A DNA stretch of 64,000 nucleotides, taken from positions 1,736,001-1,800,000 of the forward strand of contig NZ_CP104285.1 in the NCBI RefSeq assembly GCF_025244905.1, in the 5' to 3' direction. Positions 12,488 through 24,437 of this stretch are shown piece by piece; position 1 is the stretch's first letter; every line of letters begins with the position of its first letter. The translations under genes and the position numbers were made by a program. A model generated the notes under the pieces. The model searched no databases. It worked only from the letters and a program-made list of their open reading frames with translations, and was not told the DNA's origin. Source of the DNA: Enterobacter mori (GTDB taxonomy: Bacteria; Pseudomonadota; Gammaproteobacteria; Enterobacterales; Enterobacteriaceae).

Positions 12488-13510
12488 ATGAAGAAAATGT
12501 TGCGCTTTGTTCTCCTCCTCATCGTTGTGCTGGGTATCGCTGGCGGCGCGGGAGTGTGGAAAGTCCGTCAGCTGGCGGACAGTAAAATCCTGATTAAAGA
12601 CGAAACGATTTTTACCCTTAAAGCCGGTACCGGGCGCATTGCGCTGGGTGAGCAGCTTTACGGGGATAAGGTCATTAACCGCCCGCGCGTCTTCCAGTGG
12701 TTACTGCGCCTTGAGCCTGAACTGTCTCACTTCAAAGCCGGTACGTATCGCTTTACCCCTGGGATGACCGTCAGGGAGATGCTCCAGCTGCTGGAGAGCG
12801 GTAAAGAGGCCCAGTTCCCGCTGCGGTTTGTTGAAGGTATGCGTTTAAGCGATTACCTCAAACAGCTGCGTGACGCGCCGTACATCAAACACACGCTGAA
12901 AGATGACCGCTACGAGACGGTCGCCGAGGTGCTGAAATTCGAACACCCTGAGTGGGTGGAGGGCTGGTTCTGGCCTGATACCTGGATGTACACGGCGGGC
13001 ACAACGGATGTTGCTATCCTGAAGCGCGCGCACAAAAAAATGGTCGCGGCGGTGGAGTCAGCGTGGGAAGGGCGTGTAGATGGCCTGCCATATAAAGATC
13101 AAAACCAGTTCGTCACCATGGCCTCGATCATTGAAAAAGAGACGGCCGTTGCGACAGAGCGCGATCGGGTCGCTTCCGTATTTATAAACCGTCTGCGCAT
13201 CGGCATGCGGCTGCAAACCGATCCCACCGTCATTTACGGTATGGGCGAGAGTTATAGCGGCAAGATATCCAGAAAAGATCTGGAGACGCCAACAGCGTAT
13301 AATACCTACGTGATCGCAGGCCTGCCGCCAGGCCCGATTGCGACGCCGAGTGAAGCCTCATTGCGAGCCGCGGCGCACCCGGCCAAAACGCCGTATCTCT
13401 ATTTTGTGGCTGACGGGAAAGGGGGGCATACCTTTAATACCAACCTTGCCAGCCATAATCGCTCTGTTCAGGACTATCTGAAGGCACTTAAGGAAAAAAA
13501 TGCGCAGTAA
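12488..13510 (+). CDS. mltG: Endolytic murein transglycosylase MltG
   Basis: Inner-membrane enzyme that cleaves nascent glycan strands and is thought to set their length. It has an N-terminal membrane anchor (about residues 4-24, [20 protein letters not shown]), a LysM-like segment, and the YceG catalytic domain with [24 protein letters not shown], whose Glu (Glu218 in E. coli) is catalytic, and [10 protein letters not shown]. The 340 residues match E. coli YceG. Its last 11 nt overlap tmk. Confidence 0.96.
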   Translation: MKKMLRFVLLLIVVLGIAGGAGVWKVRQLADSKILIKDETIFTLKAGTGRIALGEQLYGDKVINRPRVFQWLLRLEPELSHFKAGTYRFTPGMTVREMLQLLESGKEAQFPLRFVEGMRLSDYLKQLRDAPYIKHTLKDDRYETVAEVLKFEHPEWVEGWFWPDTWMYTAGTTDVAILKRAHKKMVAAVESAWEGRVDGLPYKDQNQFVTMASIIEKETAVATERDRVASVFINRLRIGMRLQTDPTVIYGMGESYSGKISRKDLETPTAYNTYVIAGLPPGPIATPSEASLRAAAHPAKTPYLYFVADGKGGHTFNTNLASHNRSVQDYLKALKEKNAQ

Positions 13511-14141
13511 ATACATTGTCATTGAGGGACTCGAAGGGGCGGGTAAAACTACCGCCCGCAACGTAGTGGTTGATACGCTAAAAGCGCTTGGCGTTGCGGA
13601 CATGGTATTTACCCGTGAACCGGGCGGTACGGAACTGGCTGAAAAGCTGCGTAGCCTTGTGCTGGATATCAAATCCGTTGGCGACGAGATCATCACTGAC
13701 AAAGCCGAAGTGTTAATGTTCTACGCGGCGCGCGTGCAGCTGGTAGAAACGGTAATCAAACCTGCACTGGCAGAAGGTAAGTGGGTGATTGGCGATCGTC
13801 ATGACCTGTCGACCCAGGCGTATCAGGGCGGTGGTCGGGGGATTGACCAGACGATGTTAGCAACGCTGCGTGACACAGTGCTCGGTGATTTCCGTCCCGA
13901 CCTGACGCTCTATCTGGACGTGACGCCCGAAGTCGGTCTGAAGCGTGCCCGCGCGCGCGGTGAACTGGACCGCATTGAGCAAGAGTCTTTTGACTTCTTC
14001 AACCGTACCCGCGCGCGCTACCTTGAACTGTCGGAGCAGGATGCTTCCATTCGTACTATTGATGCAACACAGTCTCTTGAAGAGGTGACGCGCGCTATTC
14101 AGAAGACGGTCGCGCAGTGGCACCAGGAGCAGCAGGCATGA
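13500..14141 (+). CDS. tmk: Thymidylate kinase
   Basis: Phosphorylates dTMP to dTDP, an essential step for DNA synthesis. The P-loop is GLEGAGKTT near residues 10-18, the DRX-type loop is in EPGGTELAE, and the lid contains [12 protein letters not shown]. The 213 residues match E. coli. It overlaps mltG upstream and holB downstream (4-nt ATGA overlap), indicating one operon with coupled translation. Confidence 0.97.
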   Translation: MRSKYIVIEGLEGAGKTTARNVVVDTLKALGVADMVFTREPGGTELAEKLRSLVLDIKSVGDEIITDKAEVLMFYAARVQLVETVIKPALAEGKWVIGDRHDLSTQAYQGGGRGIDQTMLATLRDTVLGDFRPDLTLYLDVTPEVGLKRARARGELDRIEQESFDFFNRTRARYLELSEQDASIRTIDATQSLEEVTRAIQKTVAQWHQEQQA

Positions 14142-15142
14142 AATGGTATCCATGGTTGCGCCCGCACTTTGAGCAGTTGATCAACAGCTATCAGGCGGGG
14201 CGGGGCCATCATGCGTTACTGATTCAGGCATTGCCAGGAATGGGCGATGATGCGCTGATTTACGCCATCACCCGTTTCCTGATGTGTCAGCAGCCGGAAG
14301 GGCATAAAAGCTGCGGTAAATGCCGTGGCTGCCAGTTGATGCAGGCGGGCACACATCCGGACTATTACACGCTGGAGCCTGAAAAGGGCAAAAGCACGCT
14401 CGGGATTGACGCCGTGCGTGAAGTCAGTGAAAAACTGTATGAACACGCGCGGCTTAACGGAGCCAAAGTTGTCTGGCTGAAAGATGCCGCGCAGCTTACC
14501 GAGGCGGCGGCAAACGCGCTGCTCAAAACCCTGGAAGAGCCACCGGAGAAAACCTGGTTCTTCCTGTCATGTCGTGAACCGGGAAGATTACTGGCGACAC
14601 TGCGCAGCCGCTGCCGTCTTCACCACCTCGCAGTACCTCAGGAAACATGGGCGCTCACCTGGATTGAACGCGAAGTGACGGCGTCACAAGACGCAGCCCT
14701 GACTGCGCTGCGTCTGTGCAGCGGTGCGCCAGCGGCGGCTCTGGCGTTGCTTCAGGCGGATGTCTGGTCGCAGCGTGAAACGCTGTGTCGTGCCGTCGAG
14801 TCCGCACTGGATAGTGGCGACTGGTTGAGTTTGCTGCCTGCCCTGAACAGCGATCAGGCGACCGAGCGCCTGCACTGGCTGGCCGCTTTACTGCTGGATG
14901 CGCTCAAACTTCAGCAGGGTGCAACGCTTCTGACCAACCTCGACGTCTGGCCGCTGGTGAACACCCTGGCGAATCGCCTGTCGGGCGTCTCCTTGCGCGC
15001 TATCCTTCATGATGTTTGCCAGAGTCGCGAACAACTTTTGACAGTAACCGGTCTTAATCGCGAGCTTTTACTGACAGACCAGTTACTGCGTATCGAACAC
15101 TACCTGCAACCAGGCGTGATACCGCCTGTTTCCCATCTCTGA
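14138..15142 (+). CDS. holB: DNA polymerase III subunit delta'
   Basis: Part of the clamp loader that places the beta sliding clamp on DNA. The protein starts [14 protein letters not shown] at 14138 (overlapping the tmk stop), giving 334 residues as in E. coli. The zinc module [17 protein letters not shown] is present, as is the LRSRCRLH motif supplying the SRC arginine finger, while the P-loop region is degenerate (PGMGDDALI), as expected for delta'. Confidence 0.97.
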   Translation: MKWYPWLRPHFEQLINSYQAGRGHHALLIQALPGMGDDALIYAITRFLMCQQPEGHKSCGKCRGCQLMQAGTHPDYYTLEPEKGKSTLGIDAVREVSEKLYEHARLNGAKVVWLKDAAQLTEAAANALLKTLEEPPEKTWFFLSCREPGRLLATLRSRCRLHHLAVPQETWALTWIEREVTASQDAALTALRLCSGAPAAALALLQADVWSQRETLCRAVESALDSGDWLSLLPALNSDQATERLHWLAALLLDALKLQQGATLLTNLDVWPLVNTLANRLSGVSLRAILHDVCQSREQLLTVTGLNRELLLTDQLLRIEHYLQPGVIPPVSHL

Positions 15143-15152
15143 GAGAGACATT

Positions 15153-15947
15153 ATGTTTTTAGTCGACTCACACTGCCATCTTGATGGCCTGGATTATCAA
15201 TCTCTGCACAAAAACGTCGATGACGTGCTGGAAAAAGCCGCCGCACGCGATGTCAAATTCTATCTGGCCGTGGCAACTACGCTGCCGGGCTACCGCTCCA
15301 TGCGCGAACTGGTCGGCATTCGCGATAACGTCGTCTTCTCCTGCGGCGTTCATCCTCTGAACCAGGATGAAGCGTATGACGTGGAAGATTTACGTCGCCT
15401 GGCGGCAGAAGAGGGCGTGGTGGCGATGGGTGAGACCGGGCTTGACTATTTTTACACGCCGGAAACAAAAACCCGCCAGCAGGAATCTTTCCGCAACCAT
15501 ATCCGCATTGGCCGCGAGCTGAACAAACCCGTCATTGTGCATACCCGCGATGCGCGCGCCGATACGCTGGCGATCCTGCGGGAAGAAAAGGTGACGGATT
15601 GCGGTGGCGTACTACACTGTTTCACAGAAGACAGAGAAACGGCGGGCAAGCTGCTTGATTTGGGGTTTTATATCTCGTTTTCGGGGATCGTGACGTTCCG
15701 TAATGCTGAGCAGCTGCGCGATGCTGCGCGTTATGTTCCGCTCGATCGCATTCTGGTGGAAACAGACTCGCCGTATCTGGCGCCGGTACCGCATCGCGGC
15801 AAAGAGAACCAACCAGCGATGACGAGAGACGTGGCTGAGTATATGGCCGTTCTGAAGGGGGTCAGCATTGAAGAGCTGGCTCGTGCGACGACGGAAAATT
15901 TCTCCACGCTGTTCCACATCGACCCCGCCCGCCTGCAATCTGTCTGA
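15153..15947 (+). CDS. ycfH: TatD-family metal-dependent hydrolase YcfH
   Basis: A 264-residue TIM-barrel phosphodiesterase/nuclease family protein. Metal ligands are visible in DSHCHLDG (H-x-H, residues 5-10), [10 protein letters not shown] (Glu), [16 protein letters not shown] and [11 protein letters not shown]. It ends the yceD-to-holB gene cluster, as in E. coli. The physiological substrate of YcfH is not established; the fold and active site are clear. Confidence 0.95.
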   Translation: MFLVDSHCHLDGLDYQSLHKNVDDVLEKAAARDVKFYLAVATTLPGYRSMRELVGIRDNVVFSCGVHPLNQDEAYDVEDLRRLAAEEGVVAMGETGLDYFYTPETKTRQQESFRNHIRIGRELNKPVIVHTRDARADTLAILREEKVTDCGGVLHCFTEDRETAGKLLDLGFYISFSGIVTFRNAEQLRDAARYVPLDRILVETDSPYLAPVPHRGKENQPAMTRDVAEYMAVLKGVSIEELARATTENFSTLFHIDPARLQSV

Positions 15948-15997
15948 TACACCTGTTTTTTTTAGGCTCGTAATTAATAAACAAAGCGAGTAAAGTT

Positions 15998-16030
15998 CAC
16001 CGCCTCATTTGGGGCGGTGATGGTGTTTTT
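15998..16030 (+). terminator. Intrinsic terminator after ycfH
   Basis: CACCGCC (15998-16004) and GGCGGTG (16013-16019) form a stem, followed after ATGG by a TGTTTTT tract. It separates ycfH from the ptsG control region. Confidence 0.65.
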
Positions 16031-16091
16031 AGACACATCCAGACATGCTTTTTGTAAATATCTGCAAGTTTTTTGGTCGTCTTGAACTGAA

Positions 16092-16148
16092 ACGTGATAG
16101 CCGTCAAACAAACCCAGAGGGAATTATTTTACTCTGTGTAATAAATAA
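16092..16148 (+). promoter_or_regulatory. ptsG control region: CRP-like site and Mlc operator
   Basis: ACGTGATAGCCGTCAAAC (about 16092-16109) resembles the CRP site of E. coli ptsG. TTATTTTACTCTGTGTAATA (about 16124-16143) is essentially the E. coli Mlc operator at the ptsG start region. Together they imply activation by cAMP-CRP and repression by Mlc in the absence of glucose. Matches are from memory of the E. coli promoter. Confidence 0.75.
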
Positions 16149-16218
16149 AGGGCGCTTAGATGTCCTGTCCACGGCACGGTACTCCCCCCGGGCCAATGCG
16201 TGAAAGCGTAAAAAAAGC

Positions 16219-16250
16219 ACAAATACTCAGGAGCACTCTCAATTATGTTT
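16219..16250 (+). promoter_or_regulatory. SgrS small-RNA target at the ptsG ribosome-binding site
   Basis: AAATACTCAGGAGCACTC (16221-16238) with the CAGGAG ribosome-binding site is the segment that pairs with SgrS in E. coli during sugar-phosphate stress, blocking translation and triggering RNase E cleavage. Its strict conservation supports the same control here. SgrS itself is not in this window. Confidence 0.7.
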
Positions 16251-17678
16251 AAGAATGCATTTGCTAACCTGCAAAAGGTCGGTAAATCGCTGATGCTGCC
16301 AGTATCCGTACTGCCTATCGCAGGTATCCTGCTGGGCGTCGGTTCTGCTAACTTCAGCTGGCTGCCAGCCGTAGTTTCCCACGTGATGGCCGAAGCAGGC
16401 GGTTCTGTTTTTGCTAACATGCCGCTGATCTTCGCGATCGGTGTTGCTCTGGGCTTCACCAATAACGACGGTGTATCTGCACTGGCCGCAGTGGTTGCCT
16501 ACGGCATCATGGTGAAAACCATGGCGGTGGTTGCGCCGCTGGTTCTGCATTTACCGGCTGAAGAGATCGCCGCGAAACACCTGGCGGACACCGGTGTACT
16601 GGGCGGTATCATCTCCGGTGCGATTGCAGCGTACATGTTTAACCGCTTCTATCGCATCAAGCTGCCTGAGTACCTGGGCTTCTTCGCGGGCAAGCGCTTC
16701 GTTCCGATCATCTCTGGTCTGGCAGCGATTTTCACTGGTGTGATCCTGTCCTTCATCTGGCCACCAATCGGTTCCGCTATTCAGACCTTCTCTCAGTGGG
16801 CTGCTTACCAGAACCCGGTTGTGGCGTTCGGTATCTACGGCTTCATCGAGCGCTGCCTGGTACCATTTGGTCTGCACCACATCTGGAACGTTCCATTCCA
16901 GATGCAGATTGGTGAATTCACCAACGCAGCAGGTCAGGTATTCCACGGCGATATCCCACGTTACATGGCAGGCGACCCAACTGCAGGCAAACTGTCTGGT
17001 GGCTTCCTGTTCAAAATGTACGGTCTGCCGGCTGCTGCGATTGCAATCTGGCACTCTGCTAAACCAGAGAACCGTGCAAAAGTGGGCGGTATCATGATCT
17101 CCGCAGCGCTGACCTCGTTCCTGACCGGTATCACCGAGCCGATCGAGTTCTCCTTCATGTTCGTTGCGCCGATCCTGTACATCATTCACGCGGTACTGGC
17201 TGGCCTGGCGTTCCCTATCTGTATCCTGCTGGGTATGCGTGACGGTACGTCCTTCTCTCACGGTCTGATCGACTTCATCGTTCTGTCCGGTAACAGCAGC
17301 AAACTGTGGCTGTTCCCAATCGTGGGTGCGTGCTATGCCGTTGCTTACTACACCATCTTCCGCGTGCTGATCAAAGCACTTGACCTGAAAACCCCAGGTC
17401 GTGAAGATGCAACTGAAGACAGCAAAGCAGGCGTGACCAGCGAAATGGCTCCAGCACTGGTAGCCGCGTTCGGTGGTAAAGAGAACATCACCAACCTGGA
17501 CGCGTGTATTACTCGTCTGCGTGTGAGCGTTGCCGATGTCGCAAAAGTTGACCAGCCGGGCCTGAAAAAATTGGGCGCAGCAGGTGTTGTTGTTGCAGGT
17601 TCTGGTGTTCAGGCAATCTTCGGTACCAAATCCGATAACCTGAAAACCGAAATGGATGAGTACATCCGCAACAACTAA
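16245..17678 (+). CDS. ptsG: PTS glucose transporter subunit IICB (EIICB-Glc)
   Basis: Imports and phosphorylates glucose using phosphate passed from EIIA-Glc (Crr). The 477-residue protein has an N-terminal EIIC membrane domain (about residues 1-385), with many hydrophobic segments and the [13 protein letters not shown] motif, and a C-terminal EIIB domain with the phosphorylated Cys in [13 protein letters not shown] (Cys421 in E. coli). The length is identical to E. coli. It is monocistronic, with a terminator at 17699. Confidence 0.98.
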   Translation: MFKNAFANLQKVGKSLMLPVSVLPIAGILLGVGSANFSWLPAVVSHVMAEAGGSVFANMPLIFAIGVALGFTNNDGVSALAAVVAYGIMVKTMAVVAPLVLHLPAEEIAAKHLADTGVLGGIISGAIAAYMFNRFYRIKLPEYLGFFAGKRFVPIISGLAAIFTGVILSFIWPPIGSAIQTFSQWAAYQNPVVAFGIYGFIERCLVPFGLHHIWNVPFQMQIGEFTNAAGQVFHGDIPRYMAGDPTAGKLSGGFLFKMYGLPAAAIAIWHSAKPENRAKVGGIMISAALTSFLTGITEPIEFSFMFVAPILYIIHAVLAGLAFPICILLGMRDGTSFSHGLIDFIVLSGNSSKLWLFPIVGACYAVAYYTIFRVLIKALDLKTPGREDATEDSKAGVTSEMAPALVAAFGGKENITNLDACITRLRVSVADVAKVDQPGLKKLGAAGVVVAGSGVQAIFGTKSDNLKTEMDEYIRNN

Positions 17679-17698
17679 GTTGTGATGTGGGGAGACTG

Positions 17699-17726
17699 AG
17701 GCAGCCGAATGGCTGCCTTTTTTATT
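17699..17726 (+). terminator. Intrinsic terminator after ptsG
   Basis: AGGCAGCC-GAAT-GGCTGCCT forms a perfect 8-bp stem followed by T residues. Confidence 0.9.
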
Positions 17727-17808
17727 TGTGCGGCCTGTTCAGCCAGGTGGCGGCTACGGTTTCCCGGGACTGCGCGAAATGAATCGTCACCCGGCGAGAA
17801 GCGCGCAT

Positions 17809-17836
17809 AAAAAAGGGAGCCATTCGGCTCCCTTTT
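17809..17836 (-). terminator. Intrinsic terminator after fhuE
   Basis: Read on the minus strand, GGGAGCC and GGCTCCC form a 7-bp stem followed by TTTTTT. It ends fhuE transcription facing ptsG. Confidence 0.85.
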
Positions 17837-17851
17837 AATACGTCTGAGCGA

Positions 17852-20041
17852 TCAGAACTGATAGCTTGCGGTCACGCTCACGTTGCGCGGCTCACCGTAG
17901 ACCAGTGAACCCTGGACGTTAGTGTCGTAAGTCTTATCAAACAGGTTGTTCAGATTTCCCTGCAGAGAAAAGTTCTTCGTGACCTGATAGCGGGTGAAGA
18001 GATCAACCAGCGCATAGCTGCCTTGTTCCGCACGCCATGTACCGTAAGGGGTGACAACGTCGCTGTAAACGCGGTTTTGCCAGTTAACACCGCCACCCAC
18101 GGTCAGCGCAGGCATCGCTGGCAGACGGTAACTGGTGAACAGTTTAACCGTCGTGCGCGGCAGATAAGGGTTAACGTCTTTACCGTCGCTGTCTTCAGCC
18201 AGGTAGCGCGTCGCGCCAAAGGTCATTTGCCAGTTGTCCGTCAGTGCGCCGTTAATTTCAAATTCAACGCCTTTACTTACGGTACCGTCTACGCCTTCAT
18301 AAGCGGTATCGGTTGACCCCTGAATCACGCGCCCCGTACTCTGCGCCACGTTATCCTGCTCGATGCGGAAGACAGAAAGCGTCGTGGTCAGTCTGCTGTT
18401 CATCCAGTCCGACTTCAGGCCCACTTCATAATTGTTGCCGGTGATCGGGTCGAGATACCTGCCGGTGCTGTCGCGGTAGTTCTGAGGCTGGAAGATGGAG
18501 GTATAGCTGGCATAGGCGGACCAGTTATCATCAATGTCATACACAAGACCCGCATACGGCGTGGTATGGTTTTTTTCCATACCATAAGTCATCGTGTCGA
18601 CGCTCCAGTTCGTATAGCGGGCACCGAGAATCAAATGCAGCGGATCGGCCAACGAAATACGTGTCGCGGCGTAGAGCGATTTCATATTCGTTTTGTCGTC
18701 CTGGGCCAGCGCCTGGGATCCCCAGTTTGTTTCCGGGAAATGGCCATCATAGTCGTAGAAATTACCGAATTCGTCCGGATACACGTTCGCCCACGCGTTG
18801 GTGTAACGGTTCGTTTGACGACTGAAGCTGCCGCCGAACATCACGGTATGCTGGCGGCCAAACAGGTCATAACCACCATCGGCGAACAGATCGACAGCAT
18901 CGACCTTACGCTTCCCGCTGTTCCAGCCCGTCCCGCCGATGTAGCCGTAGTCCGGTCCATAATTCGAATAAGGCCCAACCAGCATGCCGGTTGATTTGTC
19001 CACATAGGCGTCAAGGTACAGGGCTTTACTGTCGAATTTAGCTTCAGTATGGGTGGCATTCAGCGTGGCCTGCCAGGTGTCGGCAAAGCGCTGCTTGAAG
19101 GTGGCGAAAACTTTGTTGAACTCTTTGTCGTTATAGGCCCAGTCAGGCGCGGTGCTGTGGGCGCGATCGTAATGCCTTACGCTACCGTCCGTGTTCCAGC
19201 GCGGTAAGCCGCCCCAGGTCTGGTTGTTCACGTCAATGCGCTGGTATTCGTAACCTGCCGAAAATGACGTGGTATCGCCCAGGTCCGCATCAAGAATGCC
19301 CGAGAAGAACGTTTTCTTTTGATTGTAGTTATCGAGCCAGGAGTCATTATCCTGATAGCCTGCTACGATGCGACCCCGCACATTGCCATCGTCGGTTAAC
19401 GGGCTTTGCAGATCCATGACGTAACGCTGTTTGTTCCAGCTGCCGTATTCCGCAGATAAATTGCCTTTGAACTCGCGGCTGGTGGCATGTTTACGCACCA
19501 TATTGATCGCTGCCGACGGGTTACCCGTGCCCGTCATCAAACCGGTCGCCCCACGCACCACTTCCACGCGCTCAAACAGGGCGGTATCCGAAAGGGCATC
19601 CCCGAGATTCCAGCGAGACTCGAAATAGGTGGGGATACCATCAATCATGTAGTTGTCTATCTCGAAACCACGTGAGTAATAGCTGCTGCGATCGGAGTCT
19701 GCGGTGTTTTTGCTGATCCCCATCGTGTTATCCATCACATCTCCCAGCGTTTGCAGCTGCTGATCTTCCATACGTTGTTCACTGACAATGGAGACTGACT
19801 GGGGGATATCGCGCTGGACCATCTGCATTTTGGTGCCGATGGTGGTGGTTTTGACGCTGTAATCCTGCTCTTCGCTGGACGCGTCTGGCTGGGAGGTACC
19901 GTCAACGACGAGTGTGTCCTCGTTTAGTGCGGCGAAACTTACGGTTGGCATCAATGCCATAGCAATACAGGCTGCCAGCAACGAAGGCGTTGCAACAGGC
20001 TGACGTTGCCCATCCCTGGTATGATTAATGAAAGACATCAT
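17852..20041 (-). CDS. fhuE: TonB-dependent ferric coprogen/rhodotorulate receptor FhuE
   Basis: Outer-membrane receptor for fungal hydroxamate siderophores, driven by TonB-ExbBD. After a signal peptide (hydrophobic LLAACIAMALMPTVSFA) come a TonB-box-like DTLVVDG, the plug domain (TKMQMVQRDIPQSVSIV, VEVVRGATGLMTGTGNPSAAINMVRK) and a beta barrel ending in the terminal Phe (TASYQF). I chose the ATG at 20041, giving 729 residues as in E. coli FhuE; an in-frame TTG lies one codon upstream and another ATG one codon downstream. Position between ptsG and hinT is the same as in E. coli. Confidence 0.95.
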   Translation of the reverse strand: MMSFINHTRDGQRQPVATPSLLAACIAMALMPTVSFAALNEDTLVVDGTSQPDASSEEQDYSVKTTTIGTKMQMVQRDIPQSVSIVSEQRMEDQQLQTLGDVMDNTMGISKNTADSDRSSYYSRGFEIDNYMIDGIPTYFESRWNLGDALSDTALFERVEVVRGATGLMTGTGNPSAAINMVRKHATSREFKGNLSAEYGSWNKQRYVMDLQSPLTDDGNVRGRIVAGYQDNDSWLDNYNQKKTFFSGILDADLGDTTSFSAGYEYQRIDVNNQTWGGLPRWNTDGSVRHYDRAHSTAPDWAYNDKEFNKVFATFKQRFADTWQATLNATHTEAKFDSKALYLDAYVDKSTGMLVGPYSNYGPDYGYIGGTGWNSGKRKVDAVDLFADGGYDLFGRQHTVMFGGSFSRQTNRYTNAWANVYPDEFGNFYDYDGHFPETNWGSQALAQDDKTNMKSLYAATRISLADPLHLILGARYTNWSVDTMTYGMEKNHTTPYAGLVYDIDDNWSAYASYTSIFQPQNYRDSTGRYLDPITGNNYEVGLKSDWMNSRLTTTLSVFRIEQDNVAQSTGRVIQGSTDTAYEGVDGTVSKGVEFEINGALTDNWQMTFGATRYLAEDSDGKDVNPYLPRTTVKLFTSYRLPAMPALTVGGGVNWQNRVYSDVVTPYGTWRAEQGSYALVDLFTRYQVTKNFSLQGNLNNLFDKTYDTNVQGSLVYGEPRNVSVTASYQF

Positions 20042-20389
20042 CAAACCCTTAATGAATGGTGAAGGTGATATGCGTCAGTCCCTGTATCGGGCTGACGTCG
20101 TTTTCTATGTTTAAAATGCGCATGAAAATGCAAATGCGAAATATACGCATTGTGATTAACGCTGTAAACAGATGTTGCAGACCTAACTGAAATAATGTTT
20201 CAGAGAAATCTTGCGGGCAGGCGGTCACTCTCCAGCCAGCTGGTGAGCAATCAGGAAAGAAATCGAGGGAGAAGGTTGAAAGGACAGGAGAAACTCGCTC
20301 ATACTCTTGCGTTGTATCGCACTGTCGTAAAGACTGTATGTGTGAATAGCGGACGCACCACGCCAGATTAAACATAAAAGGAAAAGGTC
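20042..20389. promoter_or_regulatory. fhuE-hinT divergent intergenic region
   Basis: This 348-nt gap holds the promoters for two divergent genes. AAATGC occurs three times, at 20114, 20126 and 20132, close to the expected fhuE promoter. A Fur site is expected for fhuE by analogy, but I see no clean GATAATGATAATCATTATC-like match, so none is called. Nothing else recognisable is present. Confidence 0.4.
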
Positions 20390-20749
20390 ATGGCCGAAGA
20401 AACGATTTTCAGTAAAATTATCCGCCGCGAAATCCCGTCGGATATCGTCTTTCAGGATGAGCTGGTGACGGCTTTTCGGGACATTTCACCTCAGGCGCCG
20501 ACGCATATCCTTATCATTCCAAATATTCTGATTCCTACCGTCAATGATGTGAAAACCGAGCATGAAGTGGCGTTAGGCCGTATGCTAACGGTAGCCGCGA
20601 AAATTGCCGAGCAGGAAGGCATCGCTGAAGACGGCTATCGTTTGATCATGAACTGCAATCGCCACGGCGGTCAGGAAGTTTATCATATCCATATGCATCT
20701 TCTGGGTGGGCGACCACTGGGACCGATGCTGGCACATAAAGGTCTTTGA
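20390..20749 (+). CDS. hinT: Purine nucleoside phosphoramidase HinT
   Basis: HIT-family enzyme that hydrolyses adenosine 5'-phosphoramidates and aminoacyl-adenylates. The 119 residues contain the histidine triad in [12 protein letters not shown] (H-x-H-x-H) near the C-terminus and [10 protein letters not shown] near the N-terminus. It starts the hinT-ycfL-lpoB-thiK-nagZ-ycfP cluster. One nt separates its stop from ycfL. Confidence 0.97.
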   Translation: MAEETIFSKIIRREIPSDIVFQDELVTAFRDISPQAPTHILIIPNILIPTVNDVKTEHEVALGRMLTVAAKIAEQEGIAEDGYRLIMNCNRHGGQEVYHIHMHLLGGRPLGPMLAHKGL

Positions 20750-20750
20750 T

Positions 20751-21125
20751 ATGTTAAGAGGGCGTATTGCAGCGCTGATGATAACGCTGGTGATAGCAGG
20801 ATGCAGTGCGCGTCCTGCGATCCCCGTCAGCGAGGAACAGACGCTGGTGATGGAGTCCTCAGTCCTTGCTGCAGGCATTACGGCAGAGCAGCCTTCGCTG
20901 ACCATTAGCGAAATCCAACCTTCTGCTTCCTCTACGCTCTATAACGAAAGACATGAGCCAGTGACGGTGCATTACCGCTTCTACTGGTATGACGTAAGAG
21001 GTCTTGAAATGCATCCGCTTGAGGCGCCGCGTAGCGTGACCATTCCGGCAAGATCGTCGGTGACGCTCTATGGCAGCGCTAACTATTTGGGTGCGCATAA
21101 GGTGAGACTTTATCTTTATCTGTAA
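20751..21125 (+). CDS. ycfL: YcfL family lipoprotein
   Basis: A 124-residue predicted lipoprotein: the hydrophobic signal MLRGRIAALMITLVIAGC places the lipidated Cys at about residue 18. The body includes SASSTLYNERHEPVTVHYRF and ends AHKVRLYLYL, like E. coli YcfL. The ATG at 20751 directly follows the hinT stop; an upstream in-frame start would overlap hinT and spoil the signal peptide. The function is not known; association with lpoB suggests an envelope role. Confidence 0.9.
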   Translation: MLRGRIAALMITLVIAGCSARPAIPVSEEQTLVMESSVLAAGITAEQPSLTISEIQPSASSTLYNERHEPVTVHYRFYWYDVRGLEMHPLEAPRSVTIPARSSVTLYGSANYLGAHKVRLYLYL

Positions 21126-21135
21126 GGGGTGATCC

Positions 21136-21763
21136 TTGATTAAAAATATGAGCCGTTATGTGCTCTTAAGTGCGTTTGCACTTTTCCTCGCAGGGTGTGT
21201 GACGCGTACAGAACAGCCTGCACCAGTGGATGAGGCGAAACCGGGTACAGAACAGCCGACACAGCCAACGCAGCCTGTGCCAACGGTGCCTTCTGTCCCG
21301 ACGATTCCGGCGCAGCCTGGCCCAATTGAGCACCCGGACCAAACGTCCCAACCTGCGCCGCGCGTGCGTCATTATGACTGGAATGGCGCAATGCAGCCTA
21401 TGGTGGGCAAAATGTTGCAGGCTCAGGGCGTGACGCCGGGAAGCGTACTGTTGGTGGATAGCGTAAATAACCGCACCAATGGTTCACTCAACGCGGGCGA
21501 AGCGACGGAAACGCTGCGTAATGCGTTAGCAAACAACGGCAAATTTACCCTGGTCTCGACACAGCAGCTGGCGGTAGCCAAACAGCAGTTGGGCTTGTCG
21601 CCGCAGGATAGCCTGGGCTCGCGCAGCAAAGCGATAGGCATTGCGCGCAACGTTGGCGCTCAGTATGTCCTCTATTCTAACGCCACCGGTAATGTGAACA
21701 CGCCTTCGCTGCAGATGCAGCTGATGCTTGTTCAGACAGGTGAAATTATCTGGTCAGGTAAAG

Positions 21764-21783
<20 letters not shown>
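21136..21783 (+). CDS. lpoB: Penicillin-binding protein activator LpoB
   Basis: Outer-membrane lipoprotein that reaches through the periplasm to activate PBP1b (MrcB). The signal peptide ends in the lipobox FLAGC (Cys about residue 21). A Pro/Gln-rich disordered stretch (about 30-75) spans the periplasm, followed by the globular domain ([16 protein letters not shown] onward). The start is TTG at 21136, with AAGGGG upstream; an ATG at 21148 is the alternative and leaves the lipobox intact. It is slightly longer than E. coli LpoB in the linker. Confidence 0.94.
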
Positions 21784-23625
<1,842 letters not shown>

Positions 23626-23659
23626 ACCCTCCCGGAAGGCGTAGCGTGGTGAGAAGACA

Positions 23660-24202
23660 ATGATCATCTATTTACACGGTTTTGACTCAAACAGTCCTGG
23701 TAATCATGAGAAGGTGCTGCAGCTGCAGTTTATCGACCCGGATGTACGGCTGATCAGTTACAGTACGCGTCATCCGAAGCATGATATGCAGCATCTGCTC
23801 AAGGAAGTGGACAAGATGTTACAGCTCAACGTCGATGAACGTCCGCTGATCTGCGGCGTGGGGCTGGGGGGCTACTGGGCCGAACGCATTGGCTTCCTGT
23901 GCGACATCCGCCAGGTCGTGTTCAATCCCAACCTGTTCCCGAACGAGAACATGGAAGGTAAAATTGACCGCCCGGAAGAGTATGTCGACATTGCCACCAA
24001 GTGCGTGAGTAACTTCCGTGAGAAAAACCGCGATCGCTGTTTAGTGATCCTCTCGCGCCAGGATGAGGCACTGAACAGCAGCAGGGCGGCAGAACTGCTG
24101 CATCATTTCTATGAAATTGTCTGGGACGAGGAACAGACCCACAAGTTCAAGAATATCTCCCCGCATCTGCAGCGCATCAAAGCCTTCAAAACGCTGGGCT
24201 AA
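23660..24202 (+). CDS. ycfP: YcfP family alpha/beta-hydrolase-like protein
   Basis: A 180-residue member of UPF0227/YqiA-like hydrolases: [18 protein letters not shown] at the start, and [14 protein letters not shown] where a nucleophile elbow (G-x-S-x-G) would be, here G-V-G-L-G, so the serine is not obvious. It ends the hinT cluster. The function is unknown; the fold is inferred. Confidence 0.9.
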   Translation: MIIYLHGFDSNSPGNHEKVLQLQFIDPDVRLISYSTRHPKHDMQHLLKEVDKMLQLNVDERPLICGVGLGGYWAERIGFLCDIRQVVFNPNLFPNENMEGKIDRPEEYVDIATKCVSNFREKNRDRCLVILSRQDEALNSSRAAELLHHFYEIVWDEEQTHKFKNISPHLQRIKAFKTLG

Positions 24203-24221
24203 GCCACAGCCTGCCACCCGT

Positions 24222-24255
24222 AACCCGGTATGCGTTTGCGACCGGGTTTCTTTTT
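24222..24255 (+). terminator. Intrinsic terminator after ycfP
   Basis: AACCCGGT (24222-24229) and ACCGGGTT (24241-24248) form an 8-bp stem followed by TCTTTTT. It ends the hinT-ycfP cluster before the ndh promoter. Confidence 0.85.
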
Positions 24256-24288
24256 GTCCAGAATTGTCTACTTTTAAGCCATCAAAAC

Positions 24289-24302
24289 TTGATGCATATC
24301 AA
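24289..24302 (+). promoter_or_regulatory. FNR box upstream of ndh
   Basis: TTGATGCATATCAA is a perfect TTGAT-N4-ATCAA FNR site, 136 nt before the ndh start. FNR represses ndh in E. coli under anaerobic conditions, so the same is expected here. Confidence 0.85.
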
Positions 24303-24437
24303 TTTTGGTATGACCAATGCGCCTGACGTGTTATTCTCAATTCACCTGAATGGTTTCAGTGCTGTAACTTGTTGTTAATTAAGGGTTATTTTTATAACTT
24401 TTAGTTAACAATTGGTTAATAATTTGAGGGGGTCACG

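Noticed and set aside
20110..20150. Possible Fur box upstream of fhuE
   Set aside because: Only repeated AAATGC units are seen, not the GATAAT-type hexamers; regulation by Fur is likely from the gene's role, but the site is not supported by the sequence.
23868..23900. Catalytic serine of a YcfP hydrolase
   Set aside because: The expected G-x-S-x-G elbow reads G-V-G-L-G, so I did not assign hydrolase activity to YcfP.
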